A stretch of DNA of 64,000 bases, from the NCBI RefSeq assembly GCF_004769195.1, contig NZ_RQET01000002.1:1-64000 (forward strand). Direction: 5' to 3'. Positions 31,762-42,646 of this stretch are shown here, in pieces (position 1 is the first letter of the stretch; every line of letters starts with the position of its first letter). Origin of the DNA: Leptospira fletcheri (GTDB taxonomy: Bacteria > Spirochaetota > Leptospiria > Leptospirales > Leptospiraceae). The notes under the pieces were generated by a model that had not been told where the DNA came from, made no database searches, and saw only the letters and a program-made list of their open reading frames with translations. A program made the translations under genes and the position numbers.

Positions 31762-34700
31762 ATGATAGATAGACTGATCCGATTTTCCATCAAGAACAGA
31801 CTCCTGGTCCTGGCAATCACCGGTATCCTGACCATGATCGGAGCCTATAATGCGATTCAGCTTTCCATAGACGCGATCCCTGATATCACGAACGTGCAAG
31901 TGTCTGTGGTCACCCAGTCTCCCGGACTCTCTCCGATCGAAGTGGAACAATTCATCACCTACCCGATCGAAATGGAAATCACCGGAGTTCCGAACGTCGC
32001 CGAAATCCGATCCATTTCCCGTACGGGAGTCAGTAGCGTCACTGCGGTTTTTAAGGACGGCACGGACATATACTTGGCGAGACAATTGATCAACGAGAGA
32101 CTCCGTGCGGCGGAAGCTGCGATTCCGAAAGGGTACGGATCGCCGGAACTTTCACCAATCGCCACCGGCTTGGGAGACATCTACGAATTCGCTCTGACCA
32201 GCGACAGACATTCTCCCGAAGAATTAAGGACCTATATGGAATGGGAACTCGCCCGGGAAATCAAATCCACGGAAGGAGTCATTGATGTAAATATCATAGG
32301 CGGATATGCGAAACAGTACCAGATCAAGATAGATCCGCAAAGATTAGCAGTTCATAATATTACACTGTCACAACTCTGTCAAAAACTGGAGTCCGCGAAC
32401 CAGAATACGGGCGGAGGCTATATCTCGAAGGGCGCCGAACAGATCGTCATCCGAGGGGAAAGCCAGTTCAAAACCGTGGAAGAAATCCGGAACGTGGCGG
32501 TAAAAACCGAACGGGACGGTGTCCCTCTCCTTCTCGGACAAATCGCCACGGTGGAAACCGGCCCGGCGCTTCGATTCGGAATCATGACGAAGGACGGAAA
32601 AGGGGAAGTGGTGGGAGCCACAGCCATCATGCTCATGGGGCAAAATTCCTTGGAAGTGGTCAAGAGAGTCAAGGAAAGGATAGAGATTCTGCGCACGAGG
32701 CTTCCGGAAGGCATGCAGATCGTTACCTATTACGATCGGTCCGAATTCATAGGGCGAACCTTAGGCACCATTTTTACGAATCTTGCGGAAGCGGCGGTTC
32801 TCGTCATACTTGTACTGATCCTCGCATTAGGAACGGTAAAAGGCGCATTGTTGGTAAGTCTTTCCATCCCGATTCCGATGCTTGCCACGACCATTTTCAT
32901 GAGGATGTTCGGAATCGTAGGAAATCTGATGTCCCTAGGAGCCCTGGATTTCGGTCTCCTCGTAGACGGAGCCATCGTAATGCTGGAATCGATCCTACAC
33001 GGATTCCTATTGAGAAAAACATTCTACGAATTGCAGAACACGCAGGACGACCGAGACCTTGCCTCCGAACAAATCATTACGGAAGCCTGTGTCCGTGTAG
33101 CCAGAGCGGCGACGTTTTCCGTCGGCATTATCCTGTTAGTCTATCTTCCCCTGATGACTCTGGAAGGAGTGGAGGGAAGAATGTTCCAACCCATGGCCAT
33201 GACGGTAGCCATTTCCTTGGCCATGGCTTTGGCGTTCAGTCTGACAACCTTTCCCGCGGCGGCGAGTATCCTATTCAAAAAACCGATCTTTTACCAGAGC
33301 AAATACTGGGACATGATCACGGAAAAATACCTGGCCCTCCTGAATTTCGGAATGGCAAACAAGTCCCTCTTTCTCCGCACCGGTATCGGAGTCATCGCAT
33401 TTTCCGTAGTCTTAGGTTCCACGTTAGGATCGGAATTCTTGCCCAGAATAGACGAAGGAGAATTCGCGATCGACATCAAAAGACTTCCGTCCACGGCTCT
33501 CCGCTATTCCCGGGAGACGAACACCGAATTGGAAAAGGTCATCGCGAAATTCCCGGAAACCGTAAGTGTCGTGACCAAGATGGGTCGGGGAGAATCCGCA
33601 GCCGAGCCCATAGGTACGGAAGAAGGAGAAGCCATGGTCAAGCTTCTGCCTACTCGGGAATGGACCAACGCTTCCTCGCGAGAGGAACTCATGGACAAAT
33701 TCAAGGAAGCGATCCTGAATGCGGTACCTTCCAGCACGATCTCCCTTTCCCAACCGATCGAAAACAGAGTCAACGTTTTGCTTTCCGGATCTAAGGCGGA
33801 TTTGGTCGTAAAGATTTACGGAGACGACTTACAAGTGTTAAAGGACACTGCTTCCCAATTCGTGGAAAAGATCAAAAAAGTTCCCGGTGCGGCCGACCTT
33901 CGGGTGCAGCGCGTATTGGGACTTCCTTTGATAGAGATCAAAGCCGACCGACAAAAAATGGCAAGGTACGGCGTGGAAGCGGAAGAAATCCTGACCACTG
34001 TGGAAGCTCTCCGGATCGGCAGACAGGAAGGAAAGGTATTCGAAGGATTCAAGAGATTCGATCTGGTCGTCCGTCTGCAATTGGACGTTTCGGATCTGAA
34101 CGAAATAGAAAATATCCCCGTCATGACCTCCGGAGGAATCACGATCCCTCTCGGACAAGTGGCCTCCATCCAGTTGGAAGAAGGACCGGCGGCGATCTAT
34201 CGGGAAGCTCTCAAACGAAGGATCATGGTGGAAGTGAACGTTCGCGGTCGGGATCTGGTGGGATTCGTAAACGATGCGCAAAAAGCGACGGCAGATCTGG
34301 AAAAAAACCTTCCGAACGGGTACAGAACGGATTGGGGAGGACAGTTCGAAAACTTTACCCGCGCAAAAAACAGACTCCTACTCGTGGTTCCTATCGCGCT
34401 TGCGATCATTTTCTTCATGCTGATGGCCGCTTTCGGAAGCATTTACTACGCGTTAGGCGTATTCATCGTGGTACCTCTCGCGATTTCCGGCGGAGTCATC
34501 GGGCTGGTGTTCCGGGGATTGCCGTTCAGCATTCCTGCGGGGATCGGTTTCATAGCTGTGAGCGGAATCGCGGTGTTAAACGGAGTCGTTTATGCATCCA
34601 CATTAAGGGAAGAATTGAGCAAAGGACACGGTACCTACGACGCGGTGATCAACGCGGGACTCCATTCTCTCCGACCGGTTTTGACTACGGAAGTCATCGC

Positions 34701-35034
34701 CGCCATCGGTTTTATTCCCATGGCGCTTTCCTCCATGGCAGGAGCGGAAATCCAAAAACCGTTGGCGACCGTGGTGATCTTCGGAATCATTGTGGCGACC
34801 GTCTTTTCCCGAGTGCTTCTCCCGATCGTGATGGAATTTTTGCTGAATCTCTCCGAAGGCCAGGAAAGAAGGAAGGCGATCAATAAGAAACGGTTAGAAG
34901 CGGAATTCCAAAAATCCAGACACCTTTCCGTTCCCGCGGAAGAACCGACTTCCTCTTCTCACTTTGGATCTTGGGCGGAAGAAGAAACCGAAACGACCCC
35001 CAAAAAACCGGAAAGAAAGAAAAAGAAGTCCTAA
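31762..35034 (+). CDS. CusA/CzcA-type heavy-metal efflux RND transporter
   Basis: A 1090-residue RND pump of the heavy-metal class. It has the standard plan: helix 1 ([20 protein letters not shown]), a large periplasmic loop, helices 2-6, a second loop and helices 7-12. The helix-4 signature is [15 protein letters not shown] (Asp396, Asp402), the HME form rather than the drug-efflux GLVVDDAI form. [20 protein letters not shown] near residue 45 is also typical. The last 60 residues are charged and low in complexity. No membrane-fusion or TolC-type gene is next to it, so its partners lie elsewhere. The metal cannot be read. Confidence 0.9.
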   Translation: MIDRLIRFSIKNRLLVLAITGILTMIGAYNAIQLSIDAIPDITNVQVSVVTQSPGLSPIEVEQFITYPIEMEITGVPNVAEIRSISRTGVSSVTAVFKDGTDIYLARQLINERLRAAEAAIPKGYGSPELSPIATGLGDIYEFALTSDRHSPEELRTYMEWELAREIKSTEGVIDVNIIGGYAKQYQIKIDPQRLAVHNITLSQLCQKLESANQNTGGGYISKGAEQIVIRGESQFKTVEEIRNVAVKTERDGVPLLLGQIATVETGPALRFGIMTKDGKGEVVGATAIMLMGQNSLEVVKRVKERIEILRTRLPEGMQIVTYYDRSEFIGRTLGTIFTNLAEAAVLVILVLILALGTVKGALLVSLSIPIPMLATTIFMRMFGIVGNLMSLGALDFGLLVDGAIVMLESILHGFLLRKTFYELQNTQDDRDLASEQIITEACVRVARAATFSVGIILLVYLPLMTLEGVEGRMFQPMAMTVAISLAMALAFSLTTFPAAASILFKKPIFYQSKYWDMITEKYLALLNFGMANKSLFLRTGIGVIAFSVVLGSTLGSEFLPRIDEGEFAIDIKRLPSTALRYSRETNTELEKVIAKFPETVSVVTKMGRGESAAEPIGTEEGEAMVKLLPTREWTNASSREELMDKFKEAILNAVPSSTISLSQPIENRVNVLLSGSKADLVVKIYGDDLQVLKDTASQFVEKIKKVPGAADLRVQRVLGLPLIEIKADRQKMARYGVEAEEILTTVEALRIGRQEGKVFEGFKRFDLVVRLQLDVSDLNEIENIPVMTSGGITIPLGQVASIQLEEGPAAIYREALKRRIMVEVNVRGRDLVGFVNDAQKATADLEKNLPNGYRTDWGGQFENFTRAKNRLLLVVPIALAIIFFMLMAAFGSIYYALGVFIVVPLAISGGVIGLVFRGLPFSIPAGIGFIAVSGIAVLNGVVYASTLREELSKGHGTYDAVINAGLHSLRPVLTTEVIAAIGFIPMALSSMAGAEIQKPLATVVIFGIIVATVFSRVLLPIVMEFLLNLSEGQERRKAINKKRLEAEFQKSRHLSVPAEEPTSSSHFGSWAEEETETTPKKPERKKKKS

Positions 35035-35166
35035 TTTTCGGCCAAATCGGCAGAATCCTCCTTTTTTTCTCCTGAAAAGGAGACATAAGAATCCAAATTA
35101 TGTCGGAAAATTCTTTTCCTAGACCCTGTCCCTTTCATCCTAGCGTTTCCGGGAACCCCCTCATCT

Positions 35167-36741
35167 ATGGAAAGCCAGAAACCCATTGTCCGACTCTTAG
35201 ACGCCACCCAACAACCCTTTAACCTCGCCATCGCTTCTGCAAGAACCTGTTATTCTTCCAAAGGCATTCTTTTGCCGGAGGACATGATCCGTTCGGAAAA
35301 GTCCCTGGAGATCCGCGATAAGGTCGCCAAATCCACGAAAAAAGCGGGCCATTTAACCACGAGGCAACACCCCCATTTCATTTTTACCTTGGACAAGGTT
35401 TCCCGCCAATTCGTCTGGTCCTTTCTACATTCTCATCCCTACTACAATTCCGAGCAGGTCAGCCAACGTTATGTGGAAGTAAAGCCGGAGAACTACTATA
35501 TTCCTACTTCTCTGGAAGGGAAGAAGAAGGAAACGTACTTGGATGCGGTGGAATTCGCCTCCCGAGCGTATTTCGAATTTGTGGAACTCCTGCATCCGTT
35601 CATCCAGGACGAATACTTCCTAGTCTATAAAGCCAGAGCGAATTACCCGGAAAAATGGCAACCCCAGATCAAAAAGAAATGCCTGGAAGTGGCCCGTTAC
35701 CTTCTCCCTCTCGGAACCTTTACGTATCTCTATCATTCGGTGAACGGATTGACCCTGCACCGGTACCACCGACTGATGAATTCCTTCAACGTACCGGAGG
35801 AACAAAGAATCGTAGTCGAGGAAATGATCGAAAAAGTACGGGAAATGGATCCTCTGTACGTCCAGGAAATGGACGATCCGATTCCTCTGGAAGAAACGGC
35901 GGAATACCGCTTTTTCAGAGAATTTTATGCGGACGGTTCCTCCGACTTCCGACCCGGCAACGCGAAAATCTTCGTACGGGAATTCGACCAGGATCTGGAC
36001 TCGCGTTACTCGCGCTTGGTATCCTATTCGGAAAATTCCTCGGAAATTCTAGCCTCTTCCGTGCGTTCGGTTCTGGGAATCTCCCGGGAATCCTTGAACG
36101 ACGAGGAAGCGATTCGCTTGGTTTTGGACCCGAGTAAAAATCCTCATCTCACTTCCACCTTGAACGAAACCACCATGAGTCCCTTGGCGAGAGCCATGTT
36201 CAACGTGCACTATACGTTCAAGAAGCGCATCTCCCATACGGCGGATAGCCAGGACCAAAGACATAGAATGGTACCTGGGGCCCGCCCGGTGCTCCTATCC
36301 CAGTATGCGGGAATGCCGGATTATATCGTACCGAAAGTCGTGATGAAATATTCCAAATTGGAAGAAACCTACCGCACCAAAATGGACGGAATCTTTCGGA
36401 ACCTGAACCGATTCCTGGAGGAAGGGGGAAGCCCGGAATACGCGACGTATCTTTTACCGAACGCGTTCCCGATCCGTTTTTACGAAAGCGGCGACCTTTT
36501 GAACCTTCATCACAAATGGAGGGCCAGAACCTGCTACAACGCGCAGGAAGAGATTTTCCAGGCTTCGATAAACGAACTGACGGATTTGCAGAAGGTCCAC
36601 CCGGAAATCGCAAAATGGATCAAGGCCCCCTGCTGGATCCGCCTCCAGGGAGACGTAAAACCCTATTGCCCCGAAGGGGACCATTATTGCGGAACCCAAG
36701 TTTGGAAGAAGGAATTGAGCGATTACGATCGCACACTCTAA
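35167..36741 (+). CDS. two-domain ThyX-family (flavin-dependent thymidylate synthase-like) protein
   Basis: At 524 residues this is twice a normal ThyX (about 220-260) and seems to be two ThyX-type domains. The first half has [11 protein letters not shown] and [20 protein letters not shown] then [16 protein letters not shown] (residues 79-108), which keeps the S-x-R-Y end of the ThyX motif but replaces its R-H-R start (Leu-His-Ser). The second half has the converse: [19 protein letters not shown] keeps Arg-His-Arg (365-367) but not the Ser motif, and [10 protein letters not shown] echoes ARTCYSS. Canonical ThyX makes dTMP from dUMP with FAD. Whether this version does so, or does another flavin-dependent methylation, is open. 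Confidence 0.78.
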   Translation: MESQKPIVRLLDATQQPFNLAIASARTCYSSKGILLPEDMIRSEKSLEIRDKVAKSTKKAGHLTTRQHPHFIFTLDKVSRQFVWSFLHSHPYYNSEQVSQRYVEVKPENYYIPTSLEGKKKETYLDAVEFASRAYFEFVELLHPFIQDEYFLVYKARANYPEKWQPQIKKKCLEVARYLLPLGTFTYLYHSVNGLTLHRYHRLMNSFNVPEEQRIVVEEMIEKVREMDPLYVQEMDDPIPLEETAEYRFFREFYADGSSDFRPGNAKIFVREFDQDLDSRYSRLVSYSENSSEILASSVRSVLGISRESLNDEEAIRLVLDPSKNPHLTSTLNETTMSPLARAMFNVHYTFKKRISHTADSQDQRHRMVPGARPVLLSQYAGMPDYIVPKVVMKYSKLEETYRTKMDGIFRNLNRFLEEGGSPEYATYLLPNAFPIRFYESGDLLNLHHKWRARTCYNAQEEIFQASINELTDLQKVHPEIAKWIKAPCWIRLQGDVKPYCPEGDHYCGTQVWKKELSDYDRTL

Positions 36742-36831
36742 GGATCGAAAACCCGTCGGAAGCGACGGTTTTCGTCGAAAAAAGAGAGACAGGCTTACCT
36801 TCGATTTGTTCCCTGAACGAAAGGCCTTCCT

Positions 36832-38010
36832 ATGAAATCCGTATCTCCGCAAAGAACCGATGAACTCGTCTCGTACCGCCGCTTCATACACAAGCATCCG
36901 GAATTGAAATACGAGGAAAAAGGTACCGCAGGTTTCGTCGCAAAACACCTGCAATCCCTAGGGTATACTTTCCAATCCGGTATCGCGAAAACGGGAATCG
37001 CCTGCCTCGTCGATTCCGGAAAGCCCGGAAAAACCCTTCTCGTTCGTGCGGATATGGACGCCTTACCTATATTCGAAGAAAATAAAGTAGAATACGCCTC
37101 CATCCACGAGGGGGTGATGCATGCTTGCGGACACGACGCTCATACTTCCGTGTTGATGGGCCTGGCCTCGGACCTGAAGGAAAATCCGACGAGCTTCATT
37201 CCGAAGGGAAGAGTGCTCCTAGTCTTCCAACCTGCGGAAGAAGGCGGCCAAGGTGCGGATAAAATGATCGAAGAAGGAATCCTGGAAAAATACGACGTAG
37301 ACGCAGCCCTCGCCCTTCACGTATGGAATCATATTCCTGTCGGAAAAATAGGAGTCGTGGACGGTCCGATGATGGCTGCAGTGGACGAATTCACCGTTAC
37401 CGTCCGCGGGATCAGCGGGCACGGGGCAATGCCCCAACATACAGTGGATCCGATCCTGGTCGGTTCTCATATCGTCACCGCCTTACAAAGTATCGTTTCC
37501 AGAAATACGGATCCTTTGGATTCCTGCGTGATTACTGTGGGAGCTTTTCATTCCGGCCAAGCGTTCAACGTAATCCCGGAAACGGCGGAACTCAAAGGCA
37601 CCATACGAACCTTCACAAAGGAAATGTTCGATCGCGCTCCTCAATTGTTCCGTAAGGTGGTGGAAAATACCGCCGCCGCTTTCGGCGCCTCCGTCGATAT
37701 CCGGTATGAAAGGACGAACGCCCCTACGATCAATCATCCTTCCGTTTCTTCTATCGTCCGACAAGCGGCGAACCATATTTTAGGTCCGGGCCACGTCACC
37801 GAAGAAGGAGCCAAGACAATGGGGGGAGAGGATTTTTCCGCATTTTTAATGCGAGTCCCGGGATGCTATTTTTTCGTCGGATCTCAGAACGAAAGCAAAG
37901 GATTGATCCACCCACACCATAGTTCCAAATTCGATTTTGACGAATCGGCCCTTCCGATCGGCTTGTCGGTTTTACGGGAAGCGATCCGACTCTACTTGGA
38001 ATCGAACTAG
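36832..38010 (+). CDS. M20D-family amidohydrolase (N-acyl-amino-acid / hippurate hydrolase-like)
   Basis: A 392-residue metallo-amidohydrolase of the M20D group. Metal-site motifs are [44 protein letters not shown] and a final [26 protein letters not shown] is characteristic. The middle of the protein is the dimerisation domain ([23 protein letters not shown]). Family members cut N-acyl groups from amino acids or auxin/hippurate-type conjugates. The ATG follows a weak GGCC/AAGG region. Stops of this gene and the DUF1564-like gene overlap by four bases, in convergence. Confidence 0.88.
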   Translation: MKSVSPQRTDELVSYRRFIHKHPELKYEEKGTAGFVAKHLQSLGYTFQSGIAKTGIACLVDSGKPGKTLLVRADMDALPIFEENKVEYASIHEGVMHACGHDAHTSVLMGLASDLKENPTSFIPKGRVLLVFQPAEEGGQGADKMIEEGILEKYDVDAALALHVWNHIPVGKIGVVDGPMMAAVDEFTVTVRGISGHGAMPQHTVDPILVGSHIVTALQSIVSRNTDPLDSCVITVGAFHSGQAFNVIPETAELKGTIRTFTKEMFDRAPQLFRKVVENTAAAFGASVDIRYERTNAPTINHPSVSSIVRQAANHILGPGHVTEEGAKTMGGEDFSAFLMRVPGCYFFVGSQNESKGLIHPHHSSKFDFDESALPIGLSVLREAIRLYLESN

Positions 38011-38387
38011 GCAGCTCGGTCCAGTCCGATAAGCGCCGAAGGCTGGGACAGACAATCCCTTTCCAATTCCAGCAAAGCATTCATAAAACCGCTCAGGGAA
38101 GTGCCGTATCTGTAAGCAAGACAGGTCGATTCCCAATAATCCCGAAAATCCACACGGATCCTTTTACGGGAATCGCTCCGAGCGATTTTCCGGAACTCCC
38201 ACTGCGACAACCTGCCACCTGCCTTACGAATCCGATAGGATTGCAATAAATGGGAATATAGAAATTTCGGATCACCCGCTTTTCTTACGGCAAAATCCCA
38301 AAGCAACGACAGATCGGACGAAACGCGCAGATCGATTCTTCTTAAAACTCCCTTTCTGATCAAATACCGGACGAATTTCTCTTCCAT
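38007..38387 (-). CDS. DUF1564-like protein (Leptospira-expanded family)
   Basis: A 126-residue basic protein. A central [16 protein letters not shown] and the following [20 protein letters not shown] then [15 protein letters not shown] match, from memory, the layout of DUF1564 proteins, a Leptospira-specific paralogous family in which a short charged strand is followed by an amphipathic helix much like a ribbon-helix-helix DNA-binding unit. Some members sit next to toxin or plasmid genes; here there is no such neighbour. DNA binding is a guess from the fold-like pattern. Confidence 0.6.
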   Translation of the reverse strand: MEEKFVRYLIRKGVLRRIDLRVSSDLSLLWDFAVRKAGDPKFLYSHLLQSYRIRKAGGRLSQWEFRKIARSDSRKRIRVDFRDYWESTCLAYRYGTSLSGFMNALLELERDCLSQPSALIGLDRAA

Positions 38388-38539
38388 TTTCGGATCCTCC
38401 CGAAACGAGCCTATATCGCAAAAGATTCTCGGATGGCAAGGGTGTTTCCGGACAGCGATCCGAATATTTTTTAAAAATAGCGGATAAGACGAAAAGATAG
38501 TCTAACGCGTAAATTAGAAAGACATAATCGATCGGAAAC

Positions 38540-39829
38540 TCAGCTTTTCAACGCTTCGATTTCTCCGATCTCTTTGGGAATCCCGGAAGTGAGCACGACC
38601 GGAGCCTCTCCATTCACAAGCACGTCATCCTCTATCCTCACTCCGATTCCTCGGAATCTTTCCGGAATACTCTCGTCGGAAGGATCGAAATACAGTCCGG
38701 GCTCTACGGTGACGACCAACCCGTTTTGCATGGGCTTGCTTTTTCCGTTTTCGAAATAACGCCCTACATCGTGGACGTCCATTCCCAAATAATGTCCCGT
38801 GCGATGCATATAAAACCGTTTGAACTCCCCTCTTTCGATCAATCCGGAAAGTTCTCCTTTCAAAAATCCGAGGTCTTTCAATCCGGAAGTCAATGTACGC
38901 ACCGTCTTCTCATGAACGGAATTGAATTCTACCCCCGACTTCGTATTTGCGATCGCCTCTTTCTGAGCGAGAAGCACCAGCTCGTAGATCGTTTTTTGTT
39001 CGCTCGTAAATTTTTTACCTGCGGGAAATACCCGAGTCACATCCGCGGTGTAATAATCCTTTTCCGCACCGCTGTCCACCAGGATGGCGTCCGTCTCTCC
39101 GATCCTCGCTCGATTGCTGGTATAATGTAGGATGGTCGCGTTCTTTCCCGCAGCCACGATATGTCCGTATCCTCCGCCCCAGGCTCCGAGTTTGAGGTAT
39201 TCCGATTCCAGAATCGCTTCCAATTCGAATTCGAACATCAGAGGCTTGGTTTCCCTCATCAATCTTTTGTGGCCGGCAGCGGTGATCTCGGAGGCTTCCT
39301 TAAGTTTTTCGATTTCTTCCGGACTTTTGATCATCCTCATTTCATGCAGAAAATTCGGAATCTCCCATCTTTGCGGACCGAATTTTCCTTCCCGCAAGCG
39401 CAGATTCAGAGTGCTCACCAAATCCAGCAGCTTCGTGTCTCTTTCCCTGTCTTTTCCGAAAAAATGATACAAGGTAAACTGGTTCGTCAGGATCTCTCCG
39501 ATGCGGGAATCCCAATCGCTCAAATCGAAACTATCGTCCAATTCCAAACGACGGCCGATCTCTTCCTTCCCCAAACGGATTCCGGTCCAAATCTCCCTTT
39601 CCTTATCTTTCGGTAATGCGAAATGTGCGGAATGATTCCGGCGCAACGCCAAGACCCCGTCTTCCTCTTCGATTCCTGTTAGATAATAATAATCCGAATC
39701 TTGGCGAAATTTATATTCCACATCCCGGTTGCGGATCTTCAGATTTGCGGCGAATAGGAGAAAGACCTCTCCTTCCTTTAGAAGATTTTGAACCGCTCGG
39801 ATCCGTTTTCTAAAAATGCTTTGGTCCAT
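38540..39829 (-). CDS. pepP: M24-family aminopeptidase P (Xaa-Pro aminopeptidase)
   Basis: A 429-residue pita-bread metallopeptidase with the N-terminal AMP_N domain (RIRAVQNLLKEGEVFLLFAA; DSDYYYLTGIEEEDGVLALR). The metal ligands are in order: Asp252 and Asp263 in VDSGAEKDYYTADVTRVF, His in MHRTGHYLGMDVHD, Glu in VVTVEPGLYF, and Glu in GIGVRIEDDVLV. It removes N-terminal residues that precede proline. It is followed by the GT9 gene with a two-base gap, read in the order GT9 then M24, so both are likely in one transcript. Confidence 0.88.
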   Translation of the reverse strand: MDQSIFRKRIRAVQNLLKEGEVFLLFAANLKIRNRDVEYKFRQDSDYYYLTGIEEEDGVLALRRNHSAHFALPKDKEREIWTGIRLGKEEIGRRLELDDSFDLSDWDSRIGEILTNQFTLYHFFGKDRERDTKLLDLVSTLNLRLREGKFGPQRWEIPNFLHEMRMIKSPEEIEKLKEASEITAAGHKRLMRETKPLMFEFELEAILESEYLKLGAWGGGYGHIVAAGKNATILHYTSNRARIGETDAILVDSGAEKDYYTADVTRVFPAGKKFTSEQKTIYELVLLAQKEAIANTKSGVEFNSVHEKTVRTLTSGLKDLGFLKGELSGLIERGEFKRFYMHRTGHYLGMDVHDVGRYFENGKSKPMQNGLVVTVEPGLYFDPSDESIPERFRGIGVRIEDDVLVNGEAPVVLTSGIPKEIGEIEALKS

Positions 39830-39831
39830 AT

Positions 39832-40854
39832 CTACCTACTTATTAGACGAAGTGCTTCTCCGACGATTCGATTCGGATCCTGTTCCAGCATACAACGAAA
39901 ATGTTTCTCTGGACAAACCTTTCCCCCGTGAATCCCGCAGGGCCTACAATACAATCCTTCGATTTCCGAAATAAACGAACGGGAGGCCAAAGGAGTGTAT
40001 CCGAAATCCGGAACGGTAGCCCCGAAAACGGCCAAAGTGGGAATGTCGAAGGCGGAGGCAAAATGAATGGGAGAAGAATCGTTGGTCACGAGTAAAGCGG
40101 CTCCCGCAATCAGATAAGACATTTCCGGAAGAGAAGTTTTCCCCGCGAAATTGAGTGCGAAGCCCTTCCCCACCTCCTCGCAAAGATCCAGATCGCCTTT
40201 CCCTCCGGCAAGAACGATGGGCATTCCGGTTTTTTTCGACAATGCAATGCCGACCTCCCGGAATTTTTCGGCAGGCATCCGTTTCGTTTCCCATAAGGAA
40301 GAAGGGGCCATTAGAATATAACCGCCTTTTTCAAGTTTCCAAGATTTTAAAATGCCTCGGATTCCGTTGACGGACTCCTCCTTCCAATGCAGTTCCGGTC
40401 TCTTGTCTATCGTCTTCCTTTCCTCTTCCGAATACAAAAGGGAAAGCAGCTTGTCCACTTCGTGAGGACCTAGAATAGGCCTGGCCTTTTTTTCGGTGAG
40501 TAAAAAGGAAAACCCGGCGGTCCGATAACCGATCCGGACCGGAGCCCTGGAGCTCCAAGCGAGAAGAGAAGAACGGAAGGAAAAATGAGGGGAAAGGCAG
40601 ATAGTAAAATTCCTTTTCCTTAGATCGGATGCGAAGTTCCAAAAACGGACAAGAGAAGACTTTATGGATTTTTTATCCAGGGGAAGGATCTCATCGATCC
40701 AAGGATTGGCTTCGAGAACGGATTCCGTCCCTTTGTTTACGATCACGGTCAGAGAGGAATTCGGAAATTTCTTCTTTACCGCCCGAAACAAAGGGGTCGT
40801 AAGGATCAGATCCCCCAGGAACGCGGTTTGTATCAAAAGAATCTTTTCCTTCAT
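39832..40854 (-). CDS. glycosyltransferase family 9 (heptosyltransferase-like)
   Basis: A 340-residue GT-B enzyme. The start KILLIQTAFLGDLILTTPLF is the N-terminal signature of ADP-heptose:LPS heptosyltransferases, and the C-terminal half has ILMAPSSLWETKRMPAEKF, LAGGKGDLDLCEEV, then LLVTNDSSPIHFASAFDIP and LAVFGATVPDFGYTPL. The final Cys-rich stretch (YCRPCGIHGGKVCPEKHFRCM) is also typical of this family. It should add a heptose or similar sugar to lipopolysaccharide core on the cytoplasmic side. Confidence 0.88.
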   Translation of the reverse strand: MKEKILLIQTAFLGDLILTTPLFRAVKKKFPNSSLTVIVNKGTESVLEANPWIDEILPLDKKSIKSSLVRFWNFASDLRKRNFTICLSPHFSFRSSLLAWSSRAPVRIGYRTAGFSFLLTEKKARPILGPHEVDKLLSLLYSEEERKTIDKRPELHWKEESVNGIRGILKSWKLEKGGYILMAPSSLWETKRMPAEKFREVGIALSKKTGMPIVLAGGKGDLDLCEEVGKGFALNFAGKTSLPEMSYLIAGAALLVTNDSSPIHFASAFDIPTLAVFGATVPDFGYTPLASRSFISEIEGLYCRPCGIHGGKVCPEKHFRCMLEQDPNRIVGEALRLISR

Positions 40855-40921
40855 TCGCTGACTTGAAAATTTTCCGTTTCGTTTCGGATCCTACGGACTT
40901 TCGACCGGACTCTTTCCTTTT

Positions 40922-42046
40922 CTAATCTTCCGACCGCAAGATGGTGGCGAAATTGTTGATTCCCAATCCGCCTATGGAAAGAGCTAAACCGGTTCCGTAC
41001 GTTTCCCGATTCATCAAGAAAAACAATTCCGCAATCTGTGCCAACCCGGAAACTCCGACCGGATGCCCTCTGGTTTTCAAACCTCCGGAAGGGTTGATCG
41101 GCAACCTTCCTCTCTTATCCGTCACTCCTTCCACCACGTATTTCAACGCTTTTCCTCGGGGAAATAGTCCTGCATCCTCCGCTCCGATCAATTCGAAAGG
41201 AGTGAATGCGTCGTGCAATTCCGCGACTCTAATGTCGGAAGGTGCCAGATCCGCTTCCGAATACGCCTGCCGAAACGCCTCAACGGAAGCCGGAAAACTG
41301 GTTCCGCCCGGTATGCCGCTCACATGTCCAGTTCCATGACCGGTCCCGGCCAGGAATATTTTGGCATTGTCTCCGGGGATCCGGGAAGGATCCGATTCCA
41401 GAAGCAGGGCACAGCATCCGTCGGAAAGAGGGGAAATATCATAAAGACAAAGAGGACTGGAAAACATGGGAGAGGAGAAATATTCCTCTTCGTTTAACTC
41501 TTTTTTAATATGGGAAATCGGATTTTCCAATCCGTTGTCGTGAAGCTTTTTGGATAGAGAATACAGATCCTTTCTGGTATATCCATAATCGTGCATATAC
41601 CTGGTCGTCGTCATCGCTCCGCCCTGAGCCATGGACATGGCTAATCTTCTCTGGCTTTCCGAAAGTACGGAACCCAAAAGGAGATTGTTCTCTTCTCTAG
41701 GAAGACGACTCATGATTTCCGTGGCGATCACCAAACCGCGACGGAACTTACCGGAAAGTATCAGATAACGGGCCAAATGTAAAGCGGACGCTCCGCTGGA
41801 AGAAGCCGTCTCTGTCCGGACAACAAACAGACTAGGCAGCCCTAGACTCTCTTGGATCTTTGCCGGTAGAAAAATCTCTCCCGTATATTTTTCCGGAGCC
41901 ATGGCCGCAAAAACCAGAAATTCCGGGCGAAATTCCGGATGATTCCTAAGCAAGTGATTCGCAGTCTCATGGGAAAGGGACCGATAATCCGAGTCCGATT
42001 TGCCGAATCGACTCAATATTGCATCCAGAATGTAAGCCCGATTCAT
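40922..42046 (-). CDS. thiolase-fold protein with both catalytic cysteines replaced by serine
   Basis: A 374-residue thiolase homologue. The N-terminal nucleophile motif reads TETASSSGASALHLARYL, with Ser82 at the position where thiolases have Cys (A-C-S-S-G). The C-terminal general-base motif reads LALSIGGLGINNF, with Ser357 where CxGxG has Cys. The His motif remains (GGLKTRGHPVGVSG, His328). Neither thiolysis nor Claisen condensation is expected without the cysteines. Some thiolase-like proteins, such as the Ltp2-type aldolases that pair with DUF35 proteins, have also lost them, so a divergent lyase or binding role is possible. No DUF35 gene is adjacent. Confidence 0.78.
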   Translation of the reverse strand: MNRAYILDAILSRFGKSDSDYRSLSHETANHLLRNHPEFRPEFLVFAAMAPEKYTGEIFLPAKIQESLGLPSLFVVRTETASSSGASALHLARYLILSGKFRRGLVIATEIMSRLPREENNLLLGSVLSESQRRLAMSMAQGGAMTTTRYMHDYGYTRKDLYSLSKKLHDNGLENPISHIKKELNEEEYFSSPMFSSPLCLYDISPLSDGCCALLLESDPSRIPGDNAKIFLAGTGHGTGHVSGIPGGTSFPASVEAFRQAYSEADLAPSDIRVAELHDAFTPFELIGAEDAGLFPRGKALKYVVEGVTDKRGRLPINPSGGLKTRGHPVGVSGLAQIAELFFLMNRETYGTGLALSIGGLGINNFATILRSED

Positions 42047-42175
42047 CCTTCCTACAAGGGAACCGAAACCGCGTTCTCGGAAAAGTCAAAAAAGGGCGAA
42101 GTCGGGAGAAGGCAGGAATAGCGCTTTTCAAAATAGGGCCCGATCGTTTATAGTGATAAATTGGAGGAGAAACAC

Positions 42176-42643
42176 GTGAAAGGTAACCAAGAAGTCCTCG
42201 AAATCCTAGCAGAAGTACTCTCCGCCGAACTGACTGCGATCAACCAGTATTTCATTCATGCCAAAATGAATAAAAACTGGGGCTACGAAAAGCTGGCAGA
42301 CTATATGAAAAAAGAATCCATCGAAGAAATGCACCACGCTGACCAGGTGATTGAGCGTATTCTCTTTTTAGATGGAGTTCCCGACTTACAAAGATACATG
42401 AAAATCAATGTGGGAAAGGACATAGAGAGCATCCTGAAAAACGATCTGGATGTAGAATATTCGGCCGTAGACCGTCTCAACCGTGGAATCGAAATTTCCA
42501 CTAAAAACAAGGACAACGGTACCCGTGAATTGCTTGAGAAGATCCTCGTATCCGAGGAGGAGCATATCGACTGGCTCGAGGCCCAGCTCGAAATCATCAA
42601 AACCATCGGGGTCCAAAATTACTTGGCCCAACAACTTTCCTAG
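42176..42643 (+). CDS. bfr: bacterioferritin
   Basis: A 155-residue bacterioferritin. The frame extends upstream to a TTG at 42161, but the GTG at 42176 follows GGAGGAGAA and gives the usual start MKGNQEVLEIL. The ferroxidase ligands are all present with standard numbering: Glu18, Glu51, His54, Glu94, Glu127 and His130. The haem-ligand Met52 (IEEMHHADQVIERILF) is also present. It stores iron as ferric mineral in a 24-subunit cage. The gene has its own upstream gap, but the next gene follows within about 20 bases. Confidence 0.93.
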   Translation: MKGNQEVLEILAEVLSAELTAINQYFIHAKMNKNWGYEKLADYMKKESIEEMHHADQVIERILFLDGVPDLQRYMKINVGKDIESILKNDLDVEYSAVDRLNRGIEISTKNKDNGTRELLEKILVSEEEHIDWLEAQLEIIKTIGVQNYLAQQLS

Positions 42644-42646
42644 ACA

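Noticed and set aside
35058..35082. Inverted repeat CTCCTTTT / AAAAGGAG after the RND pump gene
   Set aside because: No T tract follows the stem on the plus strand; considered too weak to call a terminator.
36748..36773. Hairpin between the ThyX-like gene and the amidohydrolase gene
   Set aside because: A bulged stem without a U-run; cannot be called with confidence.
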